This document shows, one piece after another, positions 49,771-59,509 of a DNA stretch of 64,000 nt (position 1 is its first letter; each line of letters begins with the position of its first letter). Made by a program: the position numbers and the translations under genes. The stretch lies in assembly GCF_004798935.1 (NCBI RefSeq), contig NZ_RAHT01000010.1:24537-88536 (forward strand), read 5' to 3'. The notes under the pieces are model-generated. The model saw only the letters and a list, made by a program, of their open reading frames with translations, was not told the DNA's origin and ran no database searches. Source of the DNA: Ningiella ruwaisensis (lineage in GTDB: Bacteria; Pseudomonadota; Gammaproteobacteria; Enterobacterales; Alteromonadaceae).

Positions 49771-50517
49771 GTGATCCGATTTATCCCTCTTTTATTTTTA
49801 CTTTTCCTAAGTGCATGTAAATCTACACCCAATTATTTAAACACCGATACACTGGTCGCTCAGTACAACAGGATAGGCTATGTTAATTTCACAACGACCA
49901 GTGAATTAACTTACTTTCAACCGTACTTAGAAAATTTTTATTCTGAACGCGTGCAGAATGAATTGAGAAGCTTAGGTTTTGATGTAGTTGATGCAAGCGC
50001 ATTATTTAATGTCTTAAGTGAGCTCGAAAATAAGACGGACAACCTTTATAACTCAAATACTGGACAGCTTAACGAAGAGCTTCACAATCAGCTTTTTATA
50101 GAAGCTTTAGAAACGCTTAAATCCCAGTTGAATATAGATGCGTTTTTGTTTGTAGGTGTAGACATTGTCCCAGCCCATTTTAGCAACAACGTCTTTTCAG
50201 GTTACAATGCATCATGGTGGGGTCAAAGTGAGGACTACTTAGCTGAAGGAGTTGATGCGAGTGAAGTATTAGGCTCACTTTTTGTCAATAAGACAGGACA
50301 TCTGCCTGGCGCTCGCTTATATCTGAGATTTCGTGATGCACAAAACAATATTATATCCTTTGGCGGCGGAGGCATTGAGCTTTTAGCAAGGTTTGACGAT
50401 GATGGAGAACTCGAAACTAAAAAGCCTGAATTACTTTTTGATAACGAAAGTCAACTTATAGAAGCCTTAAACTTCGCTTTTGAAAATTTAGCATCACATA
50501 GACAGAAGAACAGATGA
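49771..50517 (+). CDS. lipoprotein of unknown function
   Basis: 248-residue protein starting at GTG, with a lipobox (LLFLSAC) near residue 16. No family is recognised; the pattern (AQYNRIGYVNFTT, QNELRSLGFDVVDASAL, IDAFLFVGVDIV, GARLYLRFRDAQNNIISFGG) recalls CsgG- or DUF799-type outer-membrane lipoproteins with alternating beta strands. It overlaps the following lipoprotein gene by 4 bases, so the two are one unit. Confidence 0.7.
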   Translation: MIRFIPLLFLLFLSACKSTPNYLNTDTLVAQYNRIGYVNFTTTSELTYFQPYLENFYSERVQNELRSLGFDVVDASALFNVLSELENKTDNLYNSNTGQLNEELHNQLFIEALETLKSQLNIDAFLFVGVDIVPAHFSNNVFSGYNASWWGQSEDYLAEGVDASEVLGSLFVNKTGHLPGARLYLRFRDAQNNIISFGGGGIELLARFDDDGELETKKPELLFDNESQLIEALNFAFENLASHRQKNR

Positions 50518-51200
50518 GTTTTAAAAAGTTTCTTTTCCTTATTCTTCTTATAATGAGCACTGCAGGTTGTAAGACAACTAACTTTACTAGTTATGATCCC
50601 TCACCTATATCTGGTTCCAACTTATTTGTTGACTTTCAGAGCGAACAAAACTCAATAAATTTCATTTGGTTGCCTCCTGCATACTCACCAGATTTTTTGC
50701 CTTATACAAGCATGTTCACAAGTGACGTAAAATCGTTTGCAGATAAATATGGATACAACTATGAACACGAAGTTAATCAAAGCAAGTTTAATGAAAATGC
50801 AAATTCTTTTGGGGGGCTATTTGATTCAAAGAGTGGACAGATGAACACTTTAGTTCTTACTAACAGTATCAAAAAAACTGCCTCCGACATATTTGCATCT
50901 GACGACTCTATCCACGTAATCGCATTTATCATGCCAGTTAAAGAAATCGTCCAATCAAACACCGGATTAACAATATGGTCTAATACTGAGCAAAAGAGTC
51001 AAGTGATTCCAAATTCTTCAAGGCAAACAAAAGAAGCAATTAGTTTGAAAGTTAATTATCTTTTCCGTGATGATTTTCCAGAGTCAATAATTATTGGCTT
51101 AGATGCAGAAGATGAACGATTTTTATCAAAAGATAAATACGATGACATTGTCTCCTATATCTTCACCCCATTTCTTATTAATCATCAAAGCAGCTTGTAG
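50514..51200 (+). CDS. lipoprotein of unknown function, partner of the preceding gene
   Basis: 228-residue protein with signal sequence and lipobox (IMSTAGC). No domain is recognised. The start overlaps the previous stop in an ATGA, so co-translation is likely. The pair is AT-richer than the neighbouring housekeeping genes and has no enzyme neighbour that suggests a job. Confidence 0.7.
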   Translation: MSFKKFLFLILLIMSTAGCKTTNFTSYDPSPISGSNLFVDFQSEQNSINFIWLPPAYSPDFLPYTSMFTSDVKSFADKYGYNYEHEVNQSKFNENANSFGGLFDSKSGQMNTLVLTNSIKKTASDIFASDDSIHVIAFIMPVKEIVQSNTGLTIWSNTEQKSQVIPNSSRQTKEAISLKVNYLFRDDFPESIIIGLDAEDERFLSKDKYDDIVSYIFTPFLINHQSSL

Positions 51201-51330
51201 GAGCATAAAAACTTTCTAGAGATACTCAACTTTCGAGAACTAAATTAACTTGAGCGCGGACTTACAGGCCACTTGAATTTAATCTGTCTTATTCGGATTG
51301 TCTTCTTCGATTGGTTCGCGCTTTAAAGCG

Positions 51331-51876
51331 CTAATCACTCAAGCCTGCTTTCTCGCGTATTTTTTTGGCCCACTGTGGGCGAGTAACTTCATATTCCCAA
51401 GGGCCGGATGGAACCACTATTGATGGATTTGCCTTTTTGAGTGCATCAAATAATTTTTGTCTATCAACAGAGTAGTTTTGATACATGATTTGCTTAGTTT
51501 CGCCACTTTTTAGTTGCAGTAAATGCTTGTCAGAATTATTAGTGGCACTTCTGATTTGACGAAGCGCTACAATGTCGTTTACCGAAACCGTAAATCCAAA
51601 ATCTCCCCAAACGGGGTCGCTGTAATGAAATTCACTTGGACTTACCCATATTTGGACTTCCTGGTTTCGAATATAAAAGTACAGAGCAAGACCAAGTAAG
51701 AGCGCTTCAATTATGATGAGAACTGCCGGAAGCGTGGTTCGAGTAAAGCTATGTTCTTGTTCGGTCCAGATATAGTTTATTGCCACCCAATACATTGCTG
51801 CTAATACAACAGCGTTCATTACAAGTATTAGTGCAAATCGGCGCATACTTCGCGTAAATTTATAGAAGGTCACCAT
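51331..51876 (-). CDS. membrane protein with PH-like (bPH) domain
   Basis: 181-residue protein with two N-terminal transmembrane helices (FALILVMNAVVLAAMYWVA and LPAVLIIIEALLLGLALYF), then a small beta-rich domain (VQIWVSPSEFHYSDPVWG, then HLLQLKSGETKQIMYQNYSV) typical of bacterial PH-like domains. Function unknown. It follows the MipA-like gene by 33 bases on the same strand. Confidence 0.68.
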   Translation of the reverse strand: MVTFYKFTRSMRRFALILVMNAVVLAAMYWVAINYIWTEQEHSFTRTTLPAVLIIIEALLLGLALYFYIRNQEVQIWVSPSEFHYSDPVWGDFGFTVSVNDIVALRQIRSATNNSDKHLLQLKSGETKQIMYQNYSVDRQKLFDALKKANPSIVVPSGPWEYEVTRPQWAKKIREKAGLSD

Positions 51877-51909
51877 AGTGGCGTAACTCCGTATTTAATA
51901 AAAGTGATC

Positions 51910-52725
51910 TTAAAACTGATAGGTCACCCCAATAAATCCGTCGATGGTATAATCGTCTTCCACGATCGGGCTATTCTTAATATCGCTGGCTAATGATAAA
52001 AAGCGAGTACTTACTATTACTTGCCAATCTTGATTGAACTGATAATACCCACCTAATGTAATGCCGCCTTGCCATACTGCGCCAACTGCGTACTCTTCAA
52101 ATATTGAGCGTGCTGCCTCTTCGCGTGAAATACCAAAATAATAGTCAGCATAATTACTACTAAGATACTCAACTTGAACGCCGGCATTTATCATCCATCT
52201 ACGCTGTGGATCCTGAAATATTGGTCGCTCAAAGTTCAACGCCCCCCTTTGTCCATTGTGCTCCCCAGTAATGTCTGTTTGATAAACTGCATTAAATTGA
52301 CCATAGGCGGTAGGATAGACGTAGCGCAAACCAGCTAAAAACGATAAATTCCTATCTTCAATACCATTAAGCTCATTAGATTCGCTTGCCTCAAGCTCAT
52401 TTGGCGCTAGCTCAATACTTAATCGCAGGCTGGGCTCACCGCGTTCAGTGCCAGTAAATTTGTATTGAAACGATGGGCCACGCCAGATGATACGCTCTCC
52501 CTCGTAAGCCACAATTGGCACAATCAGCGATTCGCTGCTTACTCCGCGATACGGAGTTAAGCTTCCTATTCCCGCGATACCAGCTGACCAGGCACTTTTT
52601 GCGTTTTCAGAGTCTTGCGCGCTTGCCTGTTTAAATGAACAAATACTTAGAATAGCGAATGCAACTACTGCAATAGTAAACACACTATATTTGATTGAGG
52701 TTATGATGCCTGTTTGAAGAAACAT
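51910..52725 (-). CDS. MipA/OmpV-family outer-membrane protein
   Basis: 271-residue protein with a signal peptide (VVAFAILSICSFKQASA) and a beta-barrel body: GIGSLTPYRGVSSESLIVPIVAYEG near the N-terminus, GALNFERPIFQDPQRRW, and a C-terminal strand ending GVTYQF with the outer-membrane terminal phenylalanine. The family scaffolds murein enzymes (MipA) or responds to salt (OmpV). Confidence 0.85.
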   Translation of the reverse strand: MFLQTGIITSIKYSVFTIAVVAFAILSICSFKQASAQDSENAKSAWSAGIAGIGSLTPYRGVSSESLIVPIVAYEGERIIWRGPSFQYKFTGTERGEPSLRLSIELAPNELEASESNELNGIEDRNLSFLAGLRYVYPTAYGQFNAVYQTDITGEHNGQRGALNFERPIFQDPQRRWMINAGVQVEYLSSNYADYYFGISREEAARSIFEEYAVGAVWQGGITLGGYYQFNQDWQVIVSTRFLSLASDIKNSPIVEDDYTIDGFIGVTYQF

Positions 52726-52846
52726 AGTTAAAGCCTGTGATGCAAAATCATTTAAGCTCTCTACGCCCTATTTACATAACGGGCTTTTAAATTAAAAAGG
52801 TTTAATCGTTCAACCCTATGTAGATAAATCGAGCGACTCGCTTTGC

Positions 52847-54019
52847 TTATTTCATCTTTTCCTTCAAGCTGGCAAACATATGAGACAGCTTCATTTTTGT
52901 GCCAGCGGCACTTATGACTTTGTTTAAATGTGACAGCCCGTGTTGCTCTAACTGCTGCTCTAAATGGTAAAACTCAGGTTTGGCTGATTTTTTGTAACTA
53001 AAATTCGGATCTTTTGAATACACATCGTCTTGCTCAAGTATGTAATATTCAGCCGCACGACAGATGCTGTAACAAAACAGTGTGTCCTGAATTTCTTCGT
53101 CTGTCAGGTAGGTGCGATCCCAGTCATTAGTGAGAGGCTGGTAGCTCATACCGATGCCGGTATGCAGCTCTTTTGGTAGCTTTAAGTGCTGTGCAAATAA
53201 GCCGCCCATTACCGCAGCATTGCTTTTAAATAAAGACTGCATACCACGAACGCGCATGTACATTGGCATTCGGTCAATATAAAAGTTTGCAGCTTTTGCA
53301 TCCATGGATAAAAGCGTGATGTCTCCTAAATAGCTCAATAAACAACGTGTTGACAGCTCCGAGGGCGTTTCAAGATTTGCCTCACGTGCAATAAGCAATG
53401 CCATTGCACTTGCCAGGAAGCTGGTTTTCCAAATCTTCTCATACGCCGCTTTTTGCTTTTCGCTTTCAAATTCGAAGCTTTGTGAAATAGCAAATTGCGT
53501 AGCGAGGTTTTTGACTTGTGCAATGCCCAAATATACAACGGCATGATTAATATCTGTGATGGCTTTACGCAGGCCAAAAAATGGTGAGTTGGCCATATTT
53601 AGCACCATTGCCACCAATTCAGGGTCACTTTTAACGATATTAATAAGTTCCTGCGCATCAGTAATGCTTCGACTCAAAGACATCAAAAGAGGATGGGGCT
53701 TACGCAAGCGTTTAAACTCATTGCTTGCCTTGTGCTCTTTTACAAAGGCTTCATAGTCAATTAACTGAATTTCTGCCAGTTCTGGTGGGGGCGATAGCGA
53801 AGTGGCTTCACTGGACTCTTCCACTACATCGTTTTTACTGCTTTCAATGGCTATTTTTGGCGATTTGGGAGTGGAGTATATTGAGCCTTGACGCTTTTTT
53901 CGCACTTTCAAAAGCGTGTTTGAATAATCCTTTTCCTGACCGGCATTGCGCAAACGCCACAGCAATAAAATCACCAATAGTAAGATGACAACAGGAATTA
54001 ATATACTAGTAGTGTCCAT
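52847..54019 (-). CDS. HDOD-domain signalling protein, membrane anchored
   Basis: 390-residue protein: one N-terminal transmembrane helix (ILIPVVILLLVILLLWRL), a polar linker, then an HDOD domain (about 105-320; VLNMANSPFFGLRKAITDINHAVVYLGI). HDOD proteins take part in cyclic-nucleotide and stress signalling; the catalytic HD residues are absent by definition. It lies 158 bases from the class III cyclase gene on the same strand, which may be a functional link. Confidence 0.85.
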   Translation of the reverse strand: MDTTSILIPVVILLLVILLLWRLRNAGQEKDYSNTLLKVRKKRQGSIYSTPKSPKIAIESSKNDVVEESSEATSLSPPPELAEIQLIDYEAFVKEHKASNEFKRLRKPHPLLMSLSRSITDAQELINIVKSDPELVAMVLNMANSPFFGLRKAITDINHAVVYLGIAQVKNLATQFAISQSFEFESEKQKAAYEKIWKTSFLASAMALLIAREANLETPSELSTRCLLSYLGDITLLSMDAKAANFYIDRMPMYMRVRGMQSLFKSNAAVMGGLFAQHLKLPKELHTGIGMSYQPLTNDWDRTYLTDEEIQDTLFCYSICRAAEYYILEQDDVYSKDPNFSYKKSAKPEFYHLEQQLEQHGLSHLNKVISAAGTKMKLSHMFASLKEKMK

Positions 54020-54177
54020 TCTTAAGCCGATACCTAATCAAAAAGCAAAGTCGTGCGTGTTATATCACAGGAAATTAATGCATTGGGTATATAGCCTGAT
54101 ACGCTGTACCCAAAACCTGCAATGACGCGCTTCGCGAGTGGGTTAATTTTTAAGGTTATCGGCGGCGAGTAGAAATA

Positions 54178-55299
54178 CTAAAACGTATTTAAGGCACCAT
54201 CTGAGGAACCTGAAAGATCGGCAATGCGCATTCTATGGCACTGCTCCATATGATGGATCACCAGATCATCTTCCGGGTCAATCATGAGCGCTCCATGGAA
54301 GCACTTCATTGCGTTTTTCCAGTCTTTATTTTTGCGATATTCTACGCCTTGCTGAATCATTGAGCCCGTTTTGTAACGAGATAGCTGAATGTCTTTGGGC
54401 AGATGATTAAGAATTTCATACACTTCGATAGGTTGCTTACGCCCTTTTACTCGAACAAAATCAACAAAACGATAAGCAATTTCGGTTTTTGAATCTATGG
54501 ACAATTGGTCAAGCACCTGGCTGCTTACAATAATATCAGCGTTGTATCGCGGTGCCAGTGATTCAAGGCGATAGGAGATATTTACGCTATCGCCAATCAC
54601 CGTTGTATCCATGCGATCATCACAGCCTACAGTGCCAATGATCACCGGTCCAAAGTGCACACCCACACCTATTTCGATTGGCGGGTAGTCAACACTGGTG
54701 CGCTGCTTGTTATACATGGCAAGCGCCGCATGCAAATCAACCGCAGCACGAATAGCATCAAGTGCTTTATTAGAGTTGTTGCCACCCGGATGGTCAAAGA
54801 GCGCCATAATTGCATCGCCAATGAACTTGTCAATAAAACCGTTGTTTTGATGAATAGCATCGTTCATTCGCAAAAAGTAGGAATTTAAAAACTTCATGAG
54901 CTCATGAGGCTGCATTTGTTCCGAAAGACCGGTAAAGCCTCTGATATCGCAGAACAAAATAGCCACTTCATCTGCAGCTGCTTTACCCAATTCGATTGAG
55001 CTGGCGTCTTTGCCTTTTATATGATCAACAAACTGCTTGGGTACAAATTTCTGAAAGGTCTTGATTAATCGTTGAGCTTCATCTGCTTTATCGACAAAAC
55101 GCCGGTCGGGTGTATCTTTTTCATCGTCGGAGGTGGTTTCTTCTTCATCGGCGGCTTTATGCAGCTGTGGCAAATTGCCTAGCATGTTGCGCGTTAACAG
55201 TTTCAGTCTCTGACGTAAGCGCACAATGGTATACGCCATTACAATAACGGCAATCGAGAGTACTAAAAGAAGCGGTAAAGCAAGTTGTCCAACTGACAT
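54178..55299 (-). CDS. class III adenylate/guanylate cyclase
   Basis: 373-residue protein with an N-terminal transmembrane helix (LPLLLVLSIAVIVMAYTI), then a CHD catalytic domain (about 85-260). Metal-binding aspartates are in LFCDIRGFTGLS and FIGDAIMALFD; the transition-state residues appear in TVIGDSVNISYRLESLAP. A short TPR-like C-terminus follows (EYRKNKDWKNAMKCFHGALM). It probably makes cAMP; guanylate cyclase activity cannot be excluded by eye. Confidence 0.88.
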   Translation of the reverse strand: MSVGQLALPLLLVLSIAVIVMAYTIVRLRQRLKLLTRNMLGNLPQLHKAADEEETTSDDEKDTPDRRFVDKADEAQRLIKTFQKFVPKQFVDHIKGKDASSIELGKAAADEVAILFCDIRGFTGLSEQMQPHELMKFLNSYFLRMNDAIHQNNGFIDKFIGDAIMALFDHPGGNNSNKALDAIRAAVDLHAALAMYNKQRTSVDYPPIEIGVGVHFGPVIIGTVGCDDRMDTTVIGDSVNISYRLESLAPRYNADIIVSSQVLDQLSIDSKTEIAYRFVDFVRVKGRKQPIEVYEILNHLPKDIQLSRYKTGSMIQQGVEYRKNKDWKNAMKCFHGALMIDPEDDLVIHHMEQCHRMRIADLSGSSDGALNTF

Positions 55300-55338
55300 A
55301 CAACTAAGTTAATCCAATTAAGCGTTGTTAATATGCAA

Positions 55339-55360
55339 GGGCCGGCAAATATGCCAGCCC
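55339..55360 (-). terminator. possible hairpin terminator after the histidine-rich receptor gene
   Basis: GGGCCGGCA-AATA-TGCCAGCCC with one mismatch, about 125 bases after the receptor stop on the minus strand. It lacks a good T tract, so function is uncertain. Confidence 0.35.
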
Positions 55361-55482
55361 ATGATCGTGTCCATTCGCTATAGATTAATTTAAAGTGGCA
55401 CAAGCTACAACAAAACGATTGATATATTTACAGTTTTATTTGCTATTTAGTTAAACGAGCACACAGCCAGTTGATTTAACGC

Positions 55483-58026
55483 TTAGAACCGCGTACGAAC
55501 ACCTAACATAACCGAACGACCCGGAAGCGGTGCCAAGTCTCGTAAAAACGATGTATGAACGCGTGCTTCTTCATCTGTTAAATTTCGACCTTTGGCAAAA
55601 AACTCAACTTCTTGACCCTTTATGTCGGCAAAATATGAAACGTTTGCGTCTATCATAGTATAGCCATCTGTTTCGTTTTCGAACTCTGCCACATCTGTCT
55701 GGCTAAATACACGCATAATTTGCGCATCAATGAACCAGTTTTCATGTGAATACTCTGCACCAAAAGTGAGTCTTGCAGGTGGTGTGCGAGGTAAATTCTG
55801 CTCACCACTTGGCGTATCCACATCATTTTTTATAATGTCGCCTTGCGTGAAGAGCTTCCAGGCATCATTTACCCGATAATTTATTTGAATTTCAGCTCCA
55901 TACAGTGTGGCGTCTGAATTTACAAAGGTAAACACCGGCAGTTCATCTGAATGTTCGTCTGAATGCTCCTCATCCATATGTTCTTCATGACCTTCTTCCA
56001 TATCATGATCGTGCTCTTCGTCAGCGTGTTCTTCTTCCTCATGGGCGTGCGAAAACTCAGCAAACAAACCAGTCTCTGCCGCATAGTAATAATCAGACAC
56101 TTTGTTATAAAACACATTTAGAACAAATCCCAGGTCGCCATTGAATTTGCGTAAAGATAAATCGAAGTTATTGGATGTTTCCAGCTCAAAATCCGCATCG
56201 CCCAACTCAAAATGCCCTTCGTGCAATTCATATAAAGCACCTATCTCGTAGGTTTGAGTACCAATGTGAGGGCCAAAACTAAAAAGCTCTGCACTTGAGG
56301 GGGCTCGTTGTGCATGGATGTATGAAAGTCCTAAATTATAGCCTTCTGCAAAATCCCATACCGCACCCGCTGATAAGCTATAGGGACTAAAATCAACGCT
56401 TACCGAATCTAGCTCGCTCTCGTGTTGATCGTGCTCGTCGTGATCGTGCATATCTTCATCGTGCATCTCGTCTTCATGCTCGTCATGAGAGTCGCCATGT
56501 GCATGCACATCCAGCTCGGGTGGAAGGAGTCTGGGCACATCAATTTCAACGCGCTCGATTCTCGCACCAAGCTGCACGAGTACATCGCCAAAGTGTTTTT
56601 CCTCAATAAGTCCAAGACCAAAAGTTCGAGTATCTGAAGCAGGTGTAAACGCTTCTTCTCCCACTGCCGAAAAATCACTTAGCTTGGTATGCAAGCTAAT
56701 GCCACCGCGCCAGCCTGCAACAGGCTGATGCAAGACTTCGACACGGGTTTCAAACGAATCATTGGTAAAACGTGTTCCCGGCACGCCATTTTCAATTTCA
56801 ACATGGGTGTAGTCGGTATACGATACGCCAAAGTTGACTGCGCTTATCACATCCGTACTCAGTTGAAATTGTCCTGCCAGCTGGTATCGGTTTTGCTGTA
56901 AGTCAGCCATTACTGACTCTTCGTCACTTTCCGTGTGCTCGTCGTGATCATCCTCGTGTTCGTCGTGACCGCCATGAGAGTGTCCGGGGATGCCGTACAG
57001 TGAGGACAAATGTTGAGCAGAAATACCGACATAGCCTGAGTCAAAAAGATAAGATCCACCTACTGTAAATCCCTTACTGCGGTACTGTGAATTTTCAACG
57101 ATCCCCTCTACTCCTTCCTCATGCTCGTGTTCTTCGTGCTCGTCCTCATGCTCATCTTCATGTGCATCTTCACTTTCTGCCATTCCGGGAATGCGGTAAC
57201 TGTCTGCGTCGCGATAAAATCCTTGCACATTGAAGGCAAAATTATTTGCGCCGCCTTTATAAGAGCCGGATGCGCCTTCTTCCGCATTCACTGTGTTGCG
57301 CGTAATTGCGATTTCGCCTTGTGCATCATTATTATCAGGAATACGCTGGTCAACGACGTTCACCACGCCGCCAATTGCACCGCTTCCATAAAATAAAGTT
57401 GCTGGCCCGCGCAGCACTTCAATTTGTTGTGCCGATGAAGTTTCAGTTGCTACCATGTGATCGGGTCCAACGCGCGACGCATCCGACGCATCCATTCCAT
57501 TTTGTGTGATGAGCACGCGAGGTCCATCCAAGCCACGAATGATGGGTGTACTGGCAACACCGCCATGAAAAGAACTATGCACGCCCACCTCATTTCGAAG
57601 GGTGTCACCAAGAGTGGCTGCATTTTTATGATGTAAATGATCTCCCGCCAGCACGTTTACCGGCGCGGCTGATTCAATATTTGACGCGTGAAAAGCACTA
57701 GCGGTAACATCGAACACTTCAATGCTGGAATTTATCACTGAGATATCTAAATCACTCACACCATTTTCATCGACATCAACTTTTGTGCTTGAATGAATAT
57801 AGTCAGGCGAAGCAACGTGAAGTTCGACCATGCCAAGTTTGACATTTTCAAAGCGAAAGCTTCCATCGTCTGCTATTCGAACACGTTTATTGGAGCCCAT
57901 AATTTGGACTTCACCTTCAGTTACAGGGTTTCCAAGGCTATCAATAACTTTACCTTGAATGGTATTTGCTAATGAAACAGGGGAAAGAGCAAACAGGATA
58001 GATGAAGCAAGCAGTGTTTTTTTCAT
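55483..58026 (-). CDS. TonB-dependent receptor, zinc-type (ZnuD-like), histidine-rich loops
   Basis: 847-residue outer-membrane receptor. After the signal peptide comes a carboxypeptidase-regulatory-like domain (about 20-110), a plug (about 125-240; LRGPATLFYGSGAIGGVVNVVD) and the barrel, ending GVRTRF. Four extracellular-type insertions rich in His, Asp and Glu lie near residues 290-312, 350-372, 505-537 and 655-698, the pattern of zinc receptors such as ZnuD. Two Zur-box-like sites overlap its promoter, so it should be induced when zinc is short. Confidence 0.92.
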   Translation of the reverse strand: MKKTLLASSILFALSPVSLANTIQGKVIDSLGNPVTEGEVQIMGSNKRVRIADDGSFRFENVKLGMVELHVASPDYIHSSTKVDVDENGVSDLDISVINSSIEVFDVTASAFHASNIESAAPVNVLAGDHLHHKNAATLGDTLRNEVGVHSSFHGGVASTPIIRGLDGPRVLITQNGMDASDASRVGPDHMVATETSSAQQIEVLRGPATLFYGSGAIGGVVNVVDQRIPDNNDAQGEIAITRNTVNAEEGASGSYKGGANNFAFNVQGFYRDADSYRIPGMAESEDAHEDEHEDEHEEHEHEEGVEGIVENSQYRSKGFTVGGSYLFDSGYVGISAQHLSSLYGIPGHSHGGHDEHEDDHDEHTESDEESVMADLQQNRYQLAGQFQLSTDVISAVNFGVSYTDYTHVEIENGVPGTRFTNDSFETRVEVLHQPVAGWRGGISLHTKLSDFSAVGEEAFTPASDTRTFGLGLIEEKHFGDVLVQLGARIERVEIDVPRLLPPELDVHAHGDSHDEHEDEMHDEDMHDHDEHDQHESELDSVSVDFSPYSLSAGAVWDFAEGYNLGLSYIHAQRAPSSAELFSFGPHIGTQTYEIGALYELHEGHFELGDADFELETSNNFDLSLRKFNGDLGFVLNVFYNKVSDYYYAAETGLFAEFSHAHEEEEHADEEHDHDMEEGHEEHMDEEHSDEHSDELPVFTFVNSDATLYGAEIQINYRVNDAWKLFTQGDIIKNDVDTPSGEQNLPRTPPARLTFGAEYSHENWFIDAQIMRVFSQTDVAEFENETDGYTMIDANVSYFADIKGQEVEFFAKGRNLTDEEARVHTSFLRDLAPLPGRSVMLGVRTRF

Positions 58027-58040
58027 AAGTGCGTCTGTGT

Positions 58041-58082
58041 TGTTATAGTATTACATCTCAAGATAGACGTTATACTATAACA
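58041..58082. promoter_or_regulatory. two Zur-box-like sites before the zinc receptor gene
   Basis: Box 1, TGTTATAGTATTACA (58041-58055), and box 2, CGTTATACTATAACA (58068-58082), each differ by one base from the palindrome TGTTATAnTATAACA that I recall for gammaproteobacterial Zur. Together they also form a 13-base perfect inverted repeat (58039-58051 and 58072-58084). They lie 15-57 bases upstream of the receptor start. Confidence 0.72.
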
Positions 58083-58122
58083 ACTAGTCTGCAGATCAAG
58101 AGAATTGAGCACTTTTTTATTT

Positions 58123-58965
58123 TTATTTAAGACCGACTGCAAGCAGGTTAAATGAAAAGGGGCGCATAGAGGGCGGGCCATCGCTTACAAAAATCCGAGC
58201 TTGCTTATCGGTGCTTTCCAGATCCTTTTGCCATAAGGTAATTTTAGTGGAAGACATGAATCCAAGTGGAAGCGGCATTTCATGGCCATCAAACGACAAG
58301 TTTAACGAAATAAAGTAGCGGGCACCATTGCGCTTGCGACTAAAGGCAAGCAGTCCTTTATTTGCATCGAGGTCGTATAATACAGGCAAATGCAACAAGT
58401 GTGGCGCATTTTTTCCATCAGGTAGCAACAAAGGCTCAAGTGACGCGTTTATCTCATCAAGGGCTTTTTGTTGCGCATCAAATTGCCTATCAGCTTCGGC
58501 AGACGAATGTCCGTCAAGTGAATGTGTACTTAAAACGTCAATTTCATATAAAGCATCAAAAGACAAAAAAAGGCTATACCAAAAATAAAGCAAAAGCTCA
58601 CGACGCCTTTCCTTTAACTCTTTTGCGGCTGCATTTTCAGGCTCTACTGAACTATTATTAAACAATGGACTTGCCGCGCGAAGTTGTTCTTTTACCTGTA
58701 CTTGTTCGTGATTAATATCGTAATTTTGTGTTGTATCTGTTTGGTGGAATATGCTCATGAAAACATCTGCTAGCCGCTGCAGCGCTTCTGGTGAGGCATC
58801 ATCAACAATTGCCGTTTTTGCAGATTGATAAAGGCTCATGTACTGTGCTTTGCTTAAGGTCACCGCTTGCTGAGCTTCTATTTCAGATTGATCAGAGCAA
58901 GCTGTAATCACAAAAAGCAACGATAAAAAAACAAGGGTTACTTGCAGCTTAAGGCCAGGCACCAA
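58123..58965 (-). CDS. lipoprotein with amylase-C-terminal-like beta domain
   Basis: 280-residue lipoprotein (signal sequence ending VITAC). The N-terminal two thirds are helical (EALQRLADVFMSIFHQT and ELKERRRELLLYFWYSLFLS). The last 90 residues (LLAFSRKRNGARYFISLNLS to PFSFNLLAVGLK) look like the C-terminal beta domain of alpha-amylase-family enzymes, but no catalytic domain is present. I do not recognise the family. It overlaps the thioredoxin-like gene by 17 bases. Confidence 0.68.
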   Translation of the reverse strand: MVPGLKLQVTLVFLSLLFVITACSDQSEIEAQQAVTLSKAQYMSLYQSAKTAIVDDASPEALQRLADVFMSIFHQTDTTQNYDINHEQVQVKEQLRAASPLFNNSSVEPENAAAKELKERRRELLLYFWYSLFLSFDALYEIDVLSTHSLDGHSSAEADRQFDAQQKALDEINASLEPLLLPDGKNAPHLLHLPVLYDLDANKGLLAFSRKRNGARYFISLNLSFDGHEMPLPLGFMSSTKITLWQKDLESTDKQARIFVSDGPPSMRPFSFNLLAVGLK

Positions 58966-59509
58966 AAGCCTCCCTAAGCTTGAGCCCTATTGCGGTGGAA
59001 TAGCCGAAGTTGCGTCCTTGTATTTTCCCGTCTTTATCAATCATGTAATAGCTCGGATAGCCTTGGATCTGAAACTGTGATTTTAATTCAGGATTGCCCA
59101 GGTAAACCGGTGCTTTTACTCCATGCTCATTAACAAACGCTTCAACGGCTTCGATGCTTGAATAGTCCAAAGCAATCACCACCACATTGACCTTTTCAGG
59201 GCTAAGATATGCTAAATTCCCAATGCTTAAGCTACAGATTTGACACCAGGGCGCAAAAAAATAAACCAGGTTAGCCTGCTCGGTGCTCAACATTGGATGC
59301 ACTTCGCCCTCAAGACTAACTAGATTTTGTTGCGCAATTATGACGCTTCCGTCAGAACTTAGCATATCGCGCGTTTGCCAAGCGATTACCGCAGTAATGA
59401 TGACCAAAACAATCGCTGCGTCTCGTAGCCAAACAACATATCTGTGTTTGTTTTTTTGGTGTGCTTTCGTTTGGCCAGAATTGGCTTCTTGCAATGCTCG
59501 GTTTGTCAC
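58949..59509 (-). CDS. TlpA-like membrane-anchored thioredoxin
   Basis: 186-residue protein with one transmembrane helix (AAIVLVIITAVIAWQT) and a periplasmic thioredoxin domain with CQIC active site (FFAPWCQICSLS) and IQGYPSYYMIDKDGKI. The CQIC loop and anchor suggest a reductase or a thiol-disulfide step in cytochrome or metal-protein assembly. Its start overlaps the phoH remnant stop by 4 bases, so it belonged to the phoH transcript and may have lost its promoter to the island. Confidence 0.82.
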   Translation of the reverse strand: MTNRALQEANSGQTKAHQKNKHRYVVWLRDAAIVLVIITAVIAWQTRDMLSSDGSVIIAQQNLVSLEGEVHPMLSTEQANLVYFFAPWCQICSLSIGNLAYLSPEKVNVVVIALDYSSIEAVEAFVNEHGVKAPVYLGNPELKSQFQIQGYPSYYMIDKDGKIQGRNFGYSTAIGLKLREAFGAWP

